Positions 34,531 through 47,265 of a DNA stretch of 64,000 nucleotides are shown piece by piece. This stretch comes from Schistocephalus solidus (lineage: Eukaryota > Platyhelminthes > Cestoda > Diphyllobothriidea > Diphyllobothriidae), in contig WEDG01000800.1 of assembly GCA_017591395.1 (NCBI GenBank), forward strand, positions 86,310 to 150,309. The letters run 5' to 3'. Every line of letters starts with the position of its first letter. Positions within the stretch are counted from its first letter, which is position 1. The notes below the pieces were generated by a model. That model was not told where the DNA came from. It made no database searches and saw nothing but the letters and a program-made list of their open reading frames with translations. Made by a program: the position numbers and the translations under genes.

Positions 34531-36540
34531 TATGTTGTAATGTATAAGCCTACATTGCAAATGAAATTAAAGTACATTGAGAGCATGATTTGGGCCATAT
34601 GTAAGTATTTAGCGCTAGAATAATGTATTTATACTTCTTCATGCCAAACACTTGCGATTCATCCTGATTAGCGTTGTGTTTTGGAACCAAACCTAGGGTT
34701 TTTTGAGGTATTACGATATACTTACGGTGTTTGTTAAGTTCTCATTTAAGTATTCGATCAAAGGAATGTTGACATATAAAAAAAAACAGTGAAGCACGTG
34801 ACAAGTTCACAAAGCTTTGAAAGCTCGAGCATTTCATTTGCAAAGAATTAGTCATTGGTACTTAACTCTTTTAATTGACCTTAGAATTAAGATACAAATA
34901 CTTTGGGAGGTAAAATGTTGGCCAAACGTTCCTTAGTCCAACAATTCCCAACGGTACAAAGCAACGAATTTCATGTTCGGGTTTTAATCAGCACTTGTAC
35001 TGGAGGAACGCTCATTGAAATTAATTATCTGTGCATATCTAACACACAAGAGGAACAATAGAGCATGCGGGTAGATTACTAGAGTATGGTGCTGCGTTTA
35101 TTATGCCTTTATTCAGACAATTGTTAATCTGATTATTACGTGTTTCTTGAGTATATCATAAGGTAACTGCTCTCGTTTGAAAATGCTCATAAGAAGCTAC
35201 TGTACTCTTTTTATGTCAATCATTAACCCTATCTTATGGTTTGTGCCAAAAAATAAAGGAGACGGTTTTAAAAGCATGGTTAAGTTATATTCAATGTATA
35301 AAATCTTGATTTAAACATTTGTACCGACTCACAACAAACATTTGCGATTTCTTCTACTTAGGGCAGAGCTCCAGAACCTACCCAAGCCAGTGTTTGAGGT
35401 ATTTCTGCAAATAAAAGTTGTAAATATACAGGGATTTTGGATTTAAGGATCCGATCAAAGGAGAGGAATAGACGGGGAATCAGTTAGACATGCGGAAATT
35501 TCAATAAACAAAAAACCTGTCAGGAGACCTCGAAACCCTGAGCATTACATTTGTAATAAACACGGGCTGGCAAAGTTTCCCTTGAAGTGTTCGTTGTATT
35601 TATAAGTGATCGTGTGGGAAATAATCCAAGTATAAGACAGAAATGAAACAATAAAGAGAGACGGGAAAAAGTAAGCGATTCGGTGGTTTCGTGTTTATTA
35701 CATTGCAATAGACTAGTTGTGGTTTCTACTGGCAGGTCTTTCATTTATCCTTCAGGATTCACTGATACTACTGAATTTTCAGTAGCTGGTTAAGCATCAA
35801 AAATACTCAACTAGTTAAATATAGCATTTAAAACCATTGAGAAAGTTCCATGCCTATAAAACACGATGTGCAGTATGTTTCTATACGTTCCGATGAAAAG
35901 GAATGCCGGGCAAGTTCAAACAATTAGTCAACAGGGAACATAATCCGTTATTACTTCATAAGCTGAAGTACTTTACATTTGGTGAAACAGATTTCCCGCA
36001 TACTGAAGTGCAAACCTGTCACCCTGTTCCAATGTTTTGTTCAGATTATATACGATTACGTTTCGCTCTGTAGGTGCATTTGGGAGAAGGTGGTATTCAT
36101 TTTATTACCTTTGTCTGCAATTCATCATCTTGCTAGGATGGAAGAAAAAAGATGGCCGTTGACAGTTTTACGTTTCAGAAAAAATTATAAAACCTGACGA
36201 ATACTACACATCATTTAAGTGTGTGTGTGCGTTAATTTGAAACTATCATTCTAAATATTTTATTAGAACTGTCCTTCATTCACCAGGGCAAGAATAAAGG
36301 TAAATTATTTTAACGAGGATACGTTACGTCTCAGATTTCACATTTCAGCCTTGTAATTCATGCGATATTGCGTCAGAAATGACAATAGGGAATGTTCATA
36401 TGTAAACGTTATGACGAAATCCAAGGGGCATGAAAAAAAAGACTTCAACGCAATCAATCCACAGGCAAACGGATGAAAAACGTAGTCGAAAATTGTATCA
36501 GAAAATTGCTTGATCGATCTGAAATATCATCGCCTTATTT
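34531..36540. other. AT-rich, nothing recognised
   Basis: No gene or repeat supported. Confidence 0.5.
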
Positions 36541-36935
36541 GATCAAAGAAAAATACTGGCTGGCTGATAACGGCTAATAAACCACAAATTTCCATTCCAG
36601 TCTGTATAGCCTTTGCCGGAAATGTTCAGCTGCCTATACTACTAGTCGGTGTGCGGCTACTGGTGGGTGTGGAGAGTGAGACCCAAGACAGACCGGGAAG
36701 TGTGAGGCTAGTTACCGATTGGTGAGACGTCAATCTGCCAATGGCAGTATTACCGATCTAAACCAGCGGGTCAAGGAACCTGTAGCTCAATGGTTAGAAC
36801 GTTGGACTTCTAATCAACAGATCATGGGTTCGAGCTTCAGGAAGCGTACGAGCTGGAGTTGGATATGGCTGGCTGATTATTTTGTTATATCACAGAAACA
36901 GCCATTTGCGTCTGCCTCGTCTTTGCCGGCATAAT
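36541..36935 (+). mobile_element. tRNA-derived SINE, two diverged units
   Basis: First unit tail at 36555-36615 (GGCTGATAACGGCTAATAAACC); second with A box TAGCTCAATGG 36783-36793, B-box relic GGTTCGAGCTT 36837-36847 and tail GGCTGATTA..CAGAAA. Hammerhead cores are lost in both (CTGATAA, CTGATTA). Confidence 0.65.
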
Positions 36936-37539
36936 TTATTTGAGCGTAGATGTTTCTTTACTACAGCCCTGAACACAGTAGTGAAGAAACTTAGTTAAGG
37001 CAAATTGAAGTCTACACATTTTATTCTATAAATATACAGCAGTTGAGAGAGAATAACTTGTACGACTGCATTAACTATGAATTACTTATTTTAGGGTTGT
37101 AATACGGATAAGCCTACAATCGAATCTCAATATATTTTAGTCATGACAGGACGTCAGTTGTTGAACGAGCTCATTTCTGATTGCTTGTAAGAATCTTTAT
37201 CTTTAAAAATATAGATAGATAAGAAGTATGCATTTTTGTCTTTGATTTTCTATGATCTTATTAAATTCAAATATATTTGATAGAAAAAGGCAACAGGTTA
37301 TTTTTCTTGTGTTACTTTGGCATCAGATTACAACAAATTCAAATTTTATGCTTAAAATTATATCTTTTGGTTTTACCAAAGTTTCTAAGTAGCTGAATCA
37401 TTTAAAACCTTAAGGACCCTGTAGAACTTATGTCTAAGGAAAATCACACATTCCTCTATACTATAATGAACATGTAACACAGCTTTGCAATGGAAATGAA
37501 TCATTTTGTATACAGTATGGGCAAAACTTATAAATTTAA
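36936..37539. other. AT-rich, nothing recognised
   Basis: No feature supported. Confidence 0.5.
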
Positions 37540-38200
37540 GACTGCAATGCATTATGAATGAATATTTCGGTCTTCAATATTTCATTATTAGAAAACATTT
37601 GAAAACTAACAGCTACCATTTTTAAGTATGAAATTTGATGAAGAGGTAATTTGCTACCAAATGAGTGCAAGAAGCCATATATGTGTGCCTTTTCTTCTAT
37701 TAAGCATATTTCAATTTATAAGGGCATCGAAAATCGATGAGGAAAAAGCATACTATTTAAGTAGCCATTTTGTATAGAGAATGAATTTTCCAGGCAGATA
37801 GAAAGGAGTGCATTCAAAAACTTACATTCTGTCGTGACTGAAATGTATTGAGATTGGCTTGCAGGGTAATCCATGTTACAACCTTACTTAAGTAGTTCAT
37901 TCGAATTGAAAACAAAATTTCAGAATTAACGTTGATCTTGCATAAGATAGGGAATCTACTGCACGTGGTCGTTCTCATGTAAGATTTTCCGAAATTTTGA
38001 AATATATTTTCGATTTGCACAAATAACATAAGTATCATTCCAAGCCATTATAATCACCTTGGTAAAAAATGACAACTCATTAAGTATTCCTTTATCTCAA
38101 CGATTTTCAACACCCATTACTTCCAGAAACCATTATTAGACTGTGTTACTCTAAAATATTATTAATTGAAACCATTTGGTACGAGTTAAGATTTTCTTTT
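37540..38200. repeat. dispersed repeat DR2
   Basis: Ordered similarity with the macrosatellite (54470-55050): AGGGCATCGAAAATCGATGA / AGAGCGTCGAAAATCAATGA, GTGACTGAAATGT / GTGACCGAAATGT. Non-coding. Confidence 0.55.
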
Positions 38201-38499
38201 TAATTCAGTGCTTAAAGTTTTAAGACACTTTTATTTTTTTAAATCTGATTGGCAATCGAAATTATGTTTAATATTTTCACCTGCATTCTGTTGTTTTTTT
38301 CTGTCAAGAAAATCATAGATTTCGCTGCTACATTGAAAGGTCAACACTACATGATTCCTGACCTTTCGTAGTAGTTGTGGTTCTTTTTTATCACCATTAA
38401 AAACGAACAGATACGATAATGCATGAAGGGATATTTGAAGGTCTTGAAAAATCGCGAAATTATAAACATGTACATGTCCCAACAGTGTCTGAAAGCAAC
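38201..38499. other. intergenic, nothing recognised
   Basis: No feature supported. Confidence 0.4.
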
Positions 38500-38970
38500 A
38501 CCAGATACTAGAACACTAGAAAACCGAGGTCCCTGTCTTTCCTCACAGAAGAAACGGACTACCTACCAAGAAATTATTGGAGAGAATAATATTTACCACT
38601 GGTACTTCTGATACGAAGTCTTTGGACCGTTAAAAATGTGGGTGGTAACGGGCAGACTAGCTGTAAATTCGGCATTTATTATAATTAGCTAACAAAATGC
38701 TCCATAGCCTAGGTTGCCAACACAGGTGTTAAGGCGGACTAGGTGAATCATGGGCCCAGGTACTGAGAACTGGAAAGCACTACCTAAAAAAAGGGTAAAG
38801 TTGAGTTCAGATGACCAAAACAGGGTGACCAAGCTGCTTGTAAGAAACTGTGGCGTTTAATTCAGAAGCAATTTCGATTAGGCATTTGTATAGAATCGGT
38901 GTGGCTGACGTTAACTATAACCTTTTTTCTGCAGTTCACAAGTCTACTGCTCGACAGATGCGACCAAATC
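38500..38970 (-). pseudogene. LINE-A copy 3, reverse transcriptase relic
   Basis: Nucleotide alignment with 4690-5200 and 18030-18900 (blocks GGGCCCAGGTACTGAGAACT, GTTCACAAGTCTACTGCTCG). No readable domain remains; gaps remove the F-A-D-D region. Confidence 0.55.
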
Positions 38971-39916
38971 AAATTGTATGTTTTGTTCAAGTAGTTCGAA
39001 GAAGTGGAATTAAATGTCCGAAGTTGTGATTAACATAAGGTCGTTGAGTCAGATAACTTTGTACTCTCCAGGGACAGTTAGTTCAAAAAGGGATATTATT
39101 CGGTCAGGCTTTAGTTTATTTAGCCTCCATATAAAATATCTTAAAGATCGAAACAAACAAATTTCTTGAGTAAAAAACAAACCTTTGGGTGAGGTTATTT
39201 AGCATGGAGCAAGTGAGAGGTCAGTGAATAACACTAAGTTATCTGTGATACCTGAAAGAATGGCAATTTTTCTCGCCAAAGAGGGAAATAAATAAATACA
39301 CAATAATTGGTCGTTCTGATTTTTGGTTAATCAGAAGACACACATTTTACCTATATAAACCTGAAAAACTGATGACCGCTGAAAAACACTTGACGGAATA
39401 ACCAGAGGGTATGCGGGACACTGTAATTAATGAAAGATAAACATTTTAAGTCAACAGCCAATCAAAAGTGATGATATCTCGATTGGTCCTAAATACAAAT
39501 TTTTGAAAAGTACAACCAGAAACAACAAGAAAAAGAAAAAATAATCAAGCTTCTATGTGGCATTACCTAAAGCTGGCAAAGCGTCAAAAACCAAAGTAAC
39601 TCGACTGCACTCCCACAGCATAGGCCATATACAAAGATTAAACAGTAAAATGGAAAAAAACGTGCAAGATTCCGTAAGGGCCTGCAGAAATGCCGATCGG
39701 CACGTCGGCCACAGATCTGCGGCTAGGGTTGCAAGGCAGGTTACGCCATCGCAAGCCTAAAGTGGGTGCCCCAATACATTTCAGAATTAATACAACTGTA
39801 GAGAAATCAAATAAGTCATGTGGTGCAGAAACATATGCATATAAGCCCAGTTCGTACTGTAGAAAATATACATTAACAATATTTTCAGTCTCCAAAATAG
39901 ATACAAAATAGGAATC
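38971..39916. other. intergenic
   Basis: No gene supported. A 39557-39760 frame is Arg/Lys/Ser-rich and unlike any family recognised. Confidence 0.4.
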
Positions 39917-40369
39917 AGGTGAAAACACACCGAATTCGACCGCTGTATCATTGCCACAGAGGAGAAGGAAGACTGTGAGTAATTCAAAGCTTAAGTCGAG
40001 ACTCGTAAATTATTTTTGTAGGGACTAGAAAGCAATACTTTACGTGAGCTATCTTCATACAAAGTGCTGTCTTAATGCATTAGAACAAAACTATTGCGAA
40101 AACTGGCTTCTTCTTCCTAATTCATTAAAAATACCACGTTTATTCTCCAAAAAAGCAACGACCACTACAATCCTTGCACTACGCCGCAGTTGTGGGAGGT
40201 ATATATTTATGTTTCCAAACTTTGCTTATTAATGAAAGTAACTATTATAAGAGTGATATCTGGCCACTCAGTTCAAATTGTGTGGCAATTTAATAGCCAG
40301 GAATCTTCAATCAGTTTGAAAGTGGCAATTTTGTTATCCGTGATGAAGAATTCTGCAACTCAAACGCAC

Positions 40370-40395
40370 ACTCGCATACACACACACACACGAAG
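40370..40395. repeat. (CA)n microsatellite
   Basis: ACACACACACAC in the DLC-4 upstream region, mirrored as (GT)n at about 45316-45332 in the other arm. Confidence 0.85.
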
Positions 40396-40515
40396 CCAGG
40401 CTGAAAACAAAATCCGCAACCCCACTGCTCGCAGAAGTACGAGTTTACGAGCTAAGCTGGCAGAGGCTAAGGCAGGCCCTGAAGGAGGCCATGTGACTAA
40501 AATGCGTTGCGCAGT

Positions 40516-40649
40516 CCTCACGGTGAAGTCAGTCTACTAAAAAGCGCTTCTGAAGCCACGAGTCTGGACCCTTCGTGTGCACAAATATAAAGGCCTTGCT
40601 CGATTTGGCATCAGTGGTAACGAAGGAGCAGAGACCTGACCAGAACAAA
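40516..40649 (+). promoter_or_regulatory. DLC-4 promoter
   Basis: TATAAA 40586-40591, 64 bp before the ATG; CCTCACGGTGAAGTCAGTCT and ACTAAAAAGCGCTTC upstream match DLC-1, DLC-2 and DLC-5. Confidence 0.7.
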
Positions 40650-41269
40650 ATGAGCATGTCTACGAACAAGGCTGTTGTTAAGAATGCCGACATGAGTGAC
40701 GAGATGCAGCAACGTGCCGTAGAGGTCGGCCAGGAGGCTCTGGACAAATTCAACATTGAGAAGGACATTGCTGCCCACATTAAGAAGACCTTCGACAAGG
40801 AGTTCAATCCCACCTGGCACTGCATTGTTGGTCGCAACTTCGGCAGGTACTAATTAGCTTTCCGCTGTAGACACCTGCGCACTTTATTTATGCATTTTGA
40901 AGATATCAGACGTATTCTGCTTTGAAATTTAATGATCTTAGCCACGTCAAGTGGTTGACCATCCAATTTTGGTTTATGACAATAGACTAGCCCGTTTACG
41001 TTTGATGTTCGTGGTCAGATTGTGTTTTCCTGCACAATGCTGGTTGCTATGACTTAAAGTGTTTAGTTTAAATAGTAGAAACGTGCGTTGTGAAATATAC
41101 TTGGTAGACTTTATGAAACTCATAAAAAATGATTGACGTTTCTTAAATGCTCACAAAATACTAAAACCTTTTCTGCATCCATTTCTCAAGCTACGTCACC
41201 CACGAGTCCAAGCACTTCATCTACTTCTACATGGGTCAGGTCGCCATCCTGCTCTTCAAATCTGGTTAG
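40650..41269 (+). CDS. DYNLL: DLC-4, LC8-type dynein light chain (2 exons)
   Basis: CDS join(40650..40846, 41191..41269): 276 nt, 91 aa; intron 344 bp, GT-AG, phase 2. An in-frame upstream ATG at 40575 exists but lies 5' of the TATA box, so 40650 is the start ([12 protein letters not shown]). Seen: [42 protein letters not shown]; exon 2 [17 protein letters not shown] ending L-L-F-K-S-G. All LC8 dimer and groove signatures are present. Poly(A) signal AATAAA 41328-41333. The protein equals DLC-5's; exon 2 nearly equals DLC-1's. Confidence 0.93.
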
Positions 41270-42320
41270 ACTTCTAGTACCACATCCCTAGATTTATCGA
41301 TTATATGTTAACATTTTTACAAAATACAATAAAGTTTCCTAATGGACTTTCGCCTTTGCAACCTTGAGGGTACGTAAACTTATTTGGCGGGGCAGTTTTT
41401 ACGAATACCGTTTAAATAAACAATTATAAGCAAAGACCGATAGGCAAAAGCTAAAGCGAAACATACAGCAATTGTATGAAATTTATGCCGGTCTCTTACT
41501 GCCTTGGTCAACTCACCGGCTAGATAAAATAAACAGTAATTAATAAAATCAATAGGCTTTGGGTTTTATTTACCAAGGGGACTTTTCGTACTTTACGCCA
41601 TTACAAATAATATAAAATATTACGGTAATGAGAACTCGGAACGTGGAAGGTCGCCGGAAAGACATCTGTATTAATTTACTTTAGGGCTTGGGCACTAAAG
41701 GCGGCATATCATATACTCTTAAAATAACCGATACATGTACTTTGCATTAGTTGGGAGAAAATGTGAAGATTGGAAGCAAAACAGCAAAATTGTCAACATT
41801 GCTCACTATCCTAACTGTAGTGAAACAACTGCAAGTTGCTGCAGCAAAAAAGTATTTCACAATCCTTACTAACCGAGCCTTCTGAAGTACCGCTAACACT
41901 TAAGCTATATAAATGAATCAACTAAGGTTAAGAAGTGAGTGGGTGTTTTATTTCGGAAAGGAATATGCGTTGGTACTAATTTCGTGAAGGAACTCTGAAG
42001 ATGTGTTGTTGTGAGAAGTCATACGGTGGATGTAAATAAATGCGTATGCTTTTTCATTTATAAGAGAATATAAGGTAGGCGGGTTAATTCATAATGGTTT
42101 AGTTTAAATTTTCTGACAGCTTCTACCTTCACAGAACTTAAAAACGCCAATGCGTGAATTATAAAGTACTTGAAAAAAGTTGTCCGTAAGAATAGCTTGT
42201 GTGAGGTTCCTAAAACGGCTACATATTCTTACCCTAAGGAACATAATGGATAAGGTAAACGTAAGGTGTAGAATTGGGATTAGGTTGGTTTGGCATGTAA
42301 GTTTGGAAAGGTGGTATTAA

Positions 42321-43419
42321 ATTCCAATATAATTGAGTGTGACAAAACAGCTGCTTTGATCGGTGACGGTCGGTTTTTTAATTCATTTTTATTGCCAGTG
42401 TGTTAAAAATCTTTTTGTGCGTTAAAATATTGCCACTATTCCTGTTTTGAACACTTTTATGAATTTAAGCATGTCCACCTTCAATAAGGGGTGCCTTTTT
42501 CGTTTTTAACCTTTAAACAAGCATGTTATTCTTGTCACCTTGTTCAGAATGCCTATTAACGCGTCTTCTGGAGGTTTGTCAACAGAATGTCCATTGCAAG
42601 TAATACCGGTACACGTTCCGTTCTCATCCAGAAAGCAACATAACTGGGTTATCCCGCTCTCGTTGATAAGAAATGAAGCACTGCCCAGTTAGGACATGCT
42701 GTGCAAACAAATTAAATGGTGTCTAGAGAATATATTTGATATGGTAGGACTTCCATCGAAGTGCTTCCAACGTTAACGTAACTCCTTTTGTAACATGGAT
42801 ACCTAGCGTTTTCATGTGTCAAAATCTCCTTATCATGACATTCCTCATTATGTAACCTTTTTGCATTCATTGCGTGAAAATAATGTATTAAGTTTGGTTG
42901 CCTTTACTCGGTCGGCTTCAAATAAAATCCTAATACACCCATTTGGATCCACCAGATACACATTGTAAAATTGCTGCCAGTAAATGCCTGCTTTGGCGTT
43001 GATGTCGATAGCTGGCAGTCTTGGAGATTTAAGACTTGGCGTTTTCGTAAGAGATTCATTTTTATAACCAGTCATACTTCGATGCAAACATGCTTGTGAT
43101 GAAAGAAATATTTCGTACTTTATTGCTGTCTGTCAGTCAATCGCAGATAACTTGTTTGTGTGTCATTCTTTAAGCGTTGAACAGGAAGCTTAATCAATGG
43201 AGGTTTCAAATTCTTCATCTGATTTTTACGCCTGCCCTGAACATTCCGTACATTTTACGCTCAAATCACTTGCTTGGAAATATTAAGACATTTCACTTCA
43301 CTTGCATAGGTCTAATAAGCTTCCTCATGTAAAAAAGACTTTCTACCAACAGGGTTGTTCAAATTTCAAAACAAACAACGACAAACGCAAATGCTCCCTT
43401 TCAGCATAAACCTGTTTTT
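42321..43419. other. spacer of the inverted repeat
   Basis: About 1.1 kb. Its first part (to about 42850) is homologous to 7640-8110 downstream of DLC-1; the rest is unique. A 79-codon minus frame at 42848-43087 is unrecognised. Confidence 0.6.
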
Positions 43420-44437
43420 TTTACACTCCTATCAACACTGATACGCCACACAAACCTTATCCCACTTCTATCCCCTAACGTTTACCGTATTAATTATGTT
43501 GCTTAGGGTAAGAATGTGTAGCCGTCTTAGCGACCTCAAACCAGCTATTCTTACGGACAACTTTTTTCAAGTACTTTATGATTCACGCATTGGCGTTTTT
43601 AAGTTCTGTGAAGGTCGTAGCTGTCAGAAAATTTAAAGTGAACCATTATGAATAAACCCCCCTACCTTATATTCTCTTATAAATGAAAATACATACGCAT
43701 TTATTTACATCCACCGTATGACTTCTCACAACAATGGATCTTCAGAGTTCCTTCACGAAATTAGTACCAACGCAAATTCCTTACCGAAATAAAACACCCA
43801 CTCTCGTTTTAACCTTAGTTGATTCATTTATATAGCCGAAAGGTTAGTGGTCCTTCAAAAAGCTCGGTTAGTAAGGATTGTGAAATACGTTTTTGCTGCA
43901 GCAACTTGTAATTGTTTCACTACAGTTAGGATAGTGAGCAATGTTGACAATTTTGCTGTTTCGCTTCTAATTTATTTGTAATTTTAAGAGTATATGATAT
44001 GCCGCCTTTAGTGCTCAAGACCTAAAGTAAATTAATACAGATGTCTTTCCGGCGACCTTCCACGTTCCGAGTTCTCCTTACCGTAATATTTTATATTATT
44101 TGTAATGGCGTAAAGTACGAAAAGTCCCCTTGGTAAATAAAACCCAAAAGCCTATTGATTTTATTAATTACTGTTTATTTTATCTAGCCGGTGAGTTGAC
44201 CAAGGCATTAAGAGACCGGCATTAATTTCATACAATTGCTGTATGTTCCGCTTTAGCTTTTGCCTATCGGTCTTTGCTTATAATTGTTTATTTAAACTTT
44301 ATTCGTAAAAACTGCCCCTCCGAATAAGTTTACGTACGCTCATTGTTGCAAAGGCGAAAGTCCATTAGGAAACTTTATTGTATTTTGTAAAAATGTTTAC
44401 ATATAATCGATAAATCTAGGGATGGGGTACTAGAAGT

Positions 44438-45057
44438 CTAACCAGATTTGAAGAGCAGGATGGCGACCTGACCCATGTAGAAGTAGATGAAGTGCTTGGA
44501 CTCGTGGGTGACGTAGCTGAGAAATGGATGAAGAAAGGGTTTTAGTATTTTGTGAGCATTTTAGAAACGTAAATCATTTTTTATGAGTTTCATAAAGTCT
44601 ACCAAGTATATTTCACAACGCACGTTTCTACTATTTAAAGCTAAACACTTTAAGTCATAGCAACCAGCATTGTGCAGGAAAACACAATCTGACCACGAAC
44701 ATCAAACGGAAACGGGCTAGTCTATTGTCATAAACCAAAATTGGATGGTCAACCACTTGACGTGGCTAAGATCATTAAATTTCAAAGCAGAATACGTCTG
44801 ATATCTTCAAAATTCATAAATAAAGTGCGCAGGTGTCTACAGCGGGAAGCTTATTAGTACCTGCCGAAGTTGCGACCAACAATGCAGTGCCAGGTGGGAT
44901 TGAACTCCTTGTCGAAGGTCTTCTTAATGTGGGCAGCAATGTCCTTCTCAATGTTGAATTTGTCCAGAGCCTCCTGGCCGACCTCTACGGCACGTTGCTG
45001 CATCTCGTCACTCATGTCGGCATTCTTAACAACAGCCTTGTTCGTAGACATGCTCAT
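44438..45057 (-). CDS. DYNLL: DLC-5, LC8-type dynein light chain (2 exons)
   Basis: CDS complement(join(44438..44516, 44861..45057)): 276 nt, 91 aa, intron 344 bp as in DLC-4. Translation is the same as DLC-4 throughout exon 1 and exon 2; the upstream leader differs by a single base (GCG versus GCA in the 5' region). TATAAA at 45121-45116, 64 bp before the ATG; AATAAA at 44379-44374. The two genes point toward each other across the palindrome. It is as intact as DLC-4, so either or both may be expressed. Confidence 0.93.
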
Positions 45058-45200
45058 TTTGTTCTGGTCAGGTCTCTGCTCCTTCGTTACCACTGACGCC
45101 AAATCGAGCAAGGCCTTTATATTTGTGCACACGAAGGGTCCAGACTCGTGGCTTCAGAAGCGCTTTTTAGTAGACTGACTTCACCGTGAGGACTGCGCAA
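45058..45200 (-). promoter_or_regulatory. DLC-5 promoter
   Basis: Mirror of the DLC-4 promoter: TATA box at 45121-45116 and the shared ACTAAAA/GTGAAGTCAGT block at about 45165-45192. Confidence 0.7.
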
Positions 45201-45793
45201 CGCATTTTAGTCACATGGCCTCCTTCAGGGCCTGCCTTAGCCTCTGCCAGCTTAGCTCGTAAACTCGTACTTCTGCGAGCAGTGGGGTTGCGGATTTTGT
45301 TTTCAGCCTGGCTTCGTGTGTGTGTGTGTGTATGCGAGTGTGCGTTTGAGTTGCAGAATTCTTCATCACGGATAACAAAATTGCCACTTTCAAACTGATT
45401 GAAGATTCCTGGCTATTAAATTGCCACACAATTTGAACTGAGTGGCCAGATATCACTCTTATAATAGTTACTTTCATTAATAAGCAAAGTTTGGAAACAT
45501 AAATATATACCTCCCACAACTGCGGCGTAGTGCAAGGATTGTAGTGGTTGTTGCTTTTTTGGAGAGAAAACGTGGTATTTTAATGAATTAGAAAGAAGAA
45601 GCCAGTTTTCGCAATAGTTTTGTTTTAATGCATTAAGACAGCACTTTTAATGAAGATAGCTCACGGAATGTTTTGCTTTCTAGTCCCTACCAAAATAATT
45701 TACGAGTCTCGACTTAAGCTTTGAATTACTCACAGTCTTCCTTCTCCTCTGTGGCAATGATACAGCGATAGAATTTGGTGTGTTTTCACCTGA

Positions 45794-46549
45794 GTCCAAT
45801 TTTTATATTTATTTTGCGAACCGACGTATTGGGAATTGTGAAGTAATTTTACTTGGGCACCGGAAGTCTTTTGAGATAAGCTTAGCTGCATGTTATTCTG
45901 GCTAAAGTCAGTCTCCAATTCGTTGACGTCATTTATTCATGAATCCTCAATAGAGTGTCATGTTTGCGAATCATTCATTTCTAAGGGAGCGCGCTTTCTC
46001 AGGTAGGTGTACATAAATGACCCTCTCGTTGAATAAACTGCGGTGCAGATCTGTTCTGCTACCTTATCATGTCCTGAGTAGAACATATGTCGTGGATATT
46101 CATGCATTTGACTGTCTTGCCTGTCACTTATTTCCTGCAATAGTACAGAAACTAAACCAAATGCTTTTAAATCAGAATTTTGTTTTAATGAAACAATTTG
46201 TTTAAAAAACGGCAGCCAACCTACATGATGGAAGAACCTGAAGGCATCGATTGAAAGTATCCAAGAGAGTTGCCTCTTGATGTAGCATATTGTTTGCATT
46301 ATGTTTTAACCTTTTCAGTTCACCCACCCGCGAAACACATAAATAAACGTCGCTACGATCATAATTGTAACTCTGCTGACAGTTACTAAAACACCTGAGT
46401 TTCAAATCGAATTTTATTCAGATCTTCCTCTGCTACGGTAGATGAATTGCCTAGTGAAACAGTTCCAGCATTCTGAAATATGGTATCGAACATAAAGGAT
46501 TACTTACATAGAGTTTTCTACGCCAACGTAATATGTGACCAAATTCAGG
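45794..46549. other. intergenic
   Basis: A 113-codon minus frame (46299-45958) is the longest here; it has no recognised family and no second copy, so no gene is called. Confidence 0.4.
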
Positions 46550-47265
46550 GAACTGAAGGTTGTTAAGCAAGTATTACGGGACCGGTGGTAATAGGGGTTT
46601 TATGGATAGGACTAAATAAGCAAAAGGAGAGCACTAACCTAATCCTGTCCTAATCCATTGTTATCATAAGATTTAGAATTCTTTGCCAGGTTAGTAGGGT
46701 CAAACAATAGTTTGTTGGCCCGAAAAATGTGTCGATTGCGAGATCCAGTGGCCTTAACTCACACCATCCAATATGCATAATTTAACTTCTAACTGACCTT
46801 CCCCACTCTTATTCCGGCCGTTGACGGGTGTAAGAATGAGACTCGCCCTGCGCGATCTTTCATTATAAAAGTTAAACGGATACCTTTTGAAACCATCGCG
46901 TCGTCCTGACGGTCACTGCTTTGAAAAATGCCATTTGATCTCGGTCTTCTGGTCATATTGATTATCATGCAGCATACCAATGGGATCTTTTAGTACGCGA
47001 TGATGCCAGCATTCGAACTATCGAATCCGAGTCTTTCGAGATTCCTTCAGAATTTTAACGTGTTGAGAATGATTACCTAACAGAATTGTATTTGCCGATT
47101 CTATGGAAAATGTATGCTACGGAAAGTATTTGGGACGAACCAGGTGTGATAGCTAGAAAACGAACTCTATGGGCCTGAATTAGGATTCATTGTTGATCCA
47201 CTAGCTAAAGAGAGCACCAAAACCTGCTAGTAAAAACTCAAAAACGCCAAAACTTATGCACTGAA
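46550..47265. repeat. diverged partial copy of the macrosatellite unit
   Basis: 46550-46975 aligns with 52910-53330 and 58050-58445 (GGTTAGTAGGGTCAAACAATAG / GGTTAGTAGGTTCACACAATAG; GATACCTTTTGAAACCA). 47229-47262 (TAAAAACTCAAAAACGCCAA) matches sequence just left of the array at 49929. Confidence 0.6.

Larger units (their letters stand above)
39917..42320 (+). repeat. left arm of ~2.4-kb inverted repeat (with DLC-4)
   Basis: Its reverse complement is found at 43420-45793 with only scattered differences; boundaries were judged by eye. The arm covers about 0.7 kb of upstream sequence, the whole DLC gene and about 1 kb of 3' flank. Homology to DLC-1's flank continues past the arm into the spacer. 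Confidence 0.88.
43420..45793 (-). repeat. right arm of inverted repeat (with DLC-5)
   Basis: Reverse complement of 39917-42320. Differences are denser at the inner end (43420-43560) than across the gene, as expected if gene conversion maintains the coding part. Confidence 0.88.

Noticed and set aside
45958..46299. 113-codon minus ORF
   Set aside because: Slight LC8-like pattern (Q-D-S-Q-M-H-E-Y) but no conserved exon structure, no second copy and no recognisable family.
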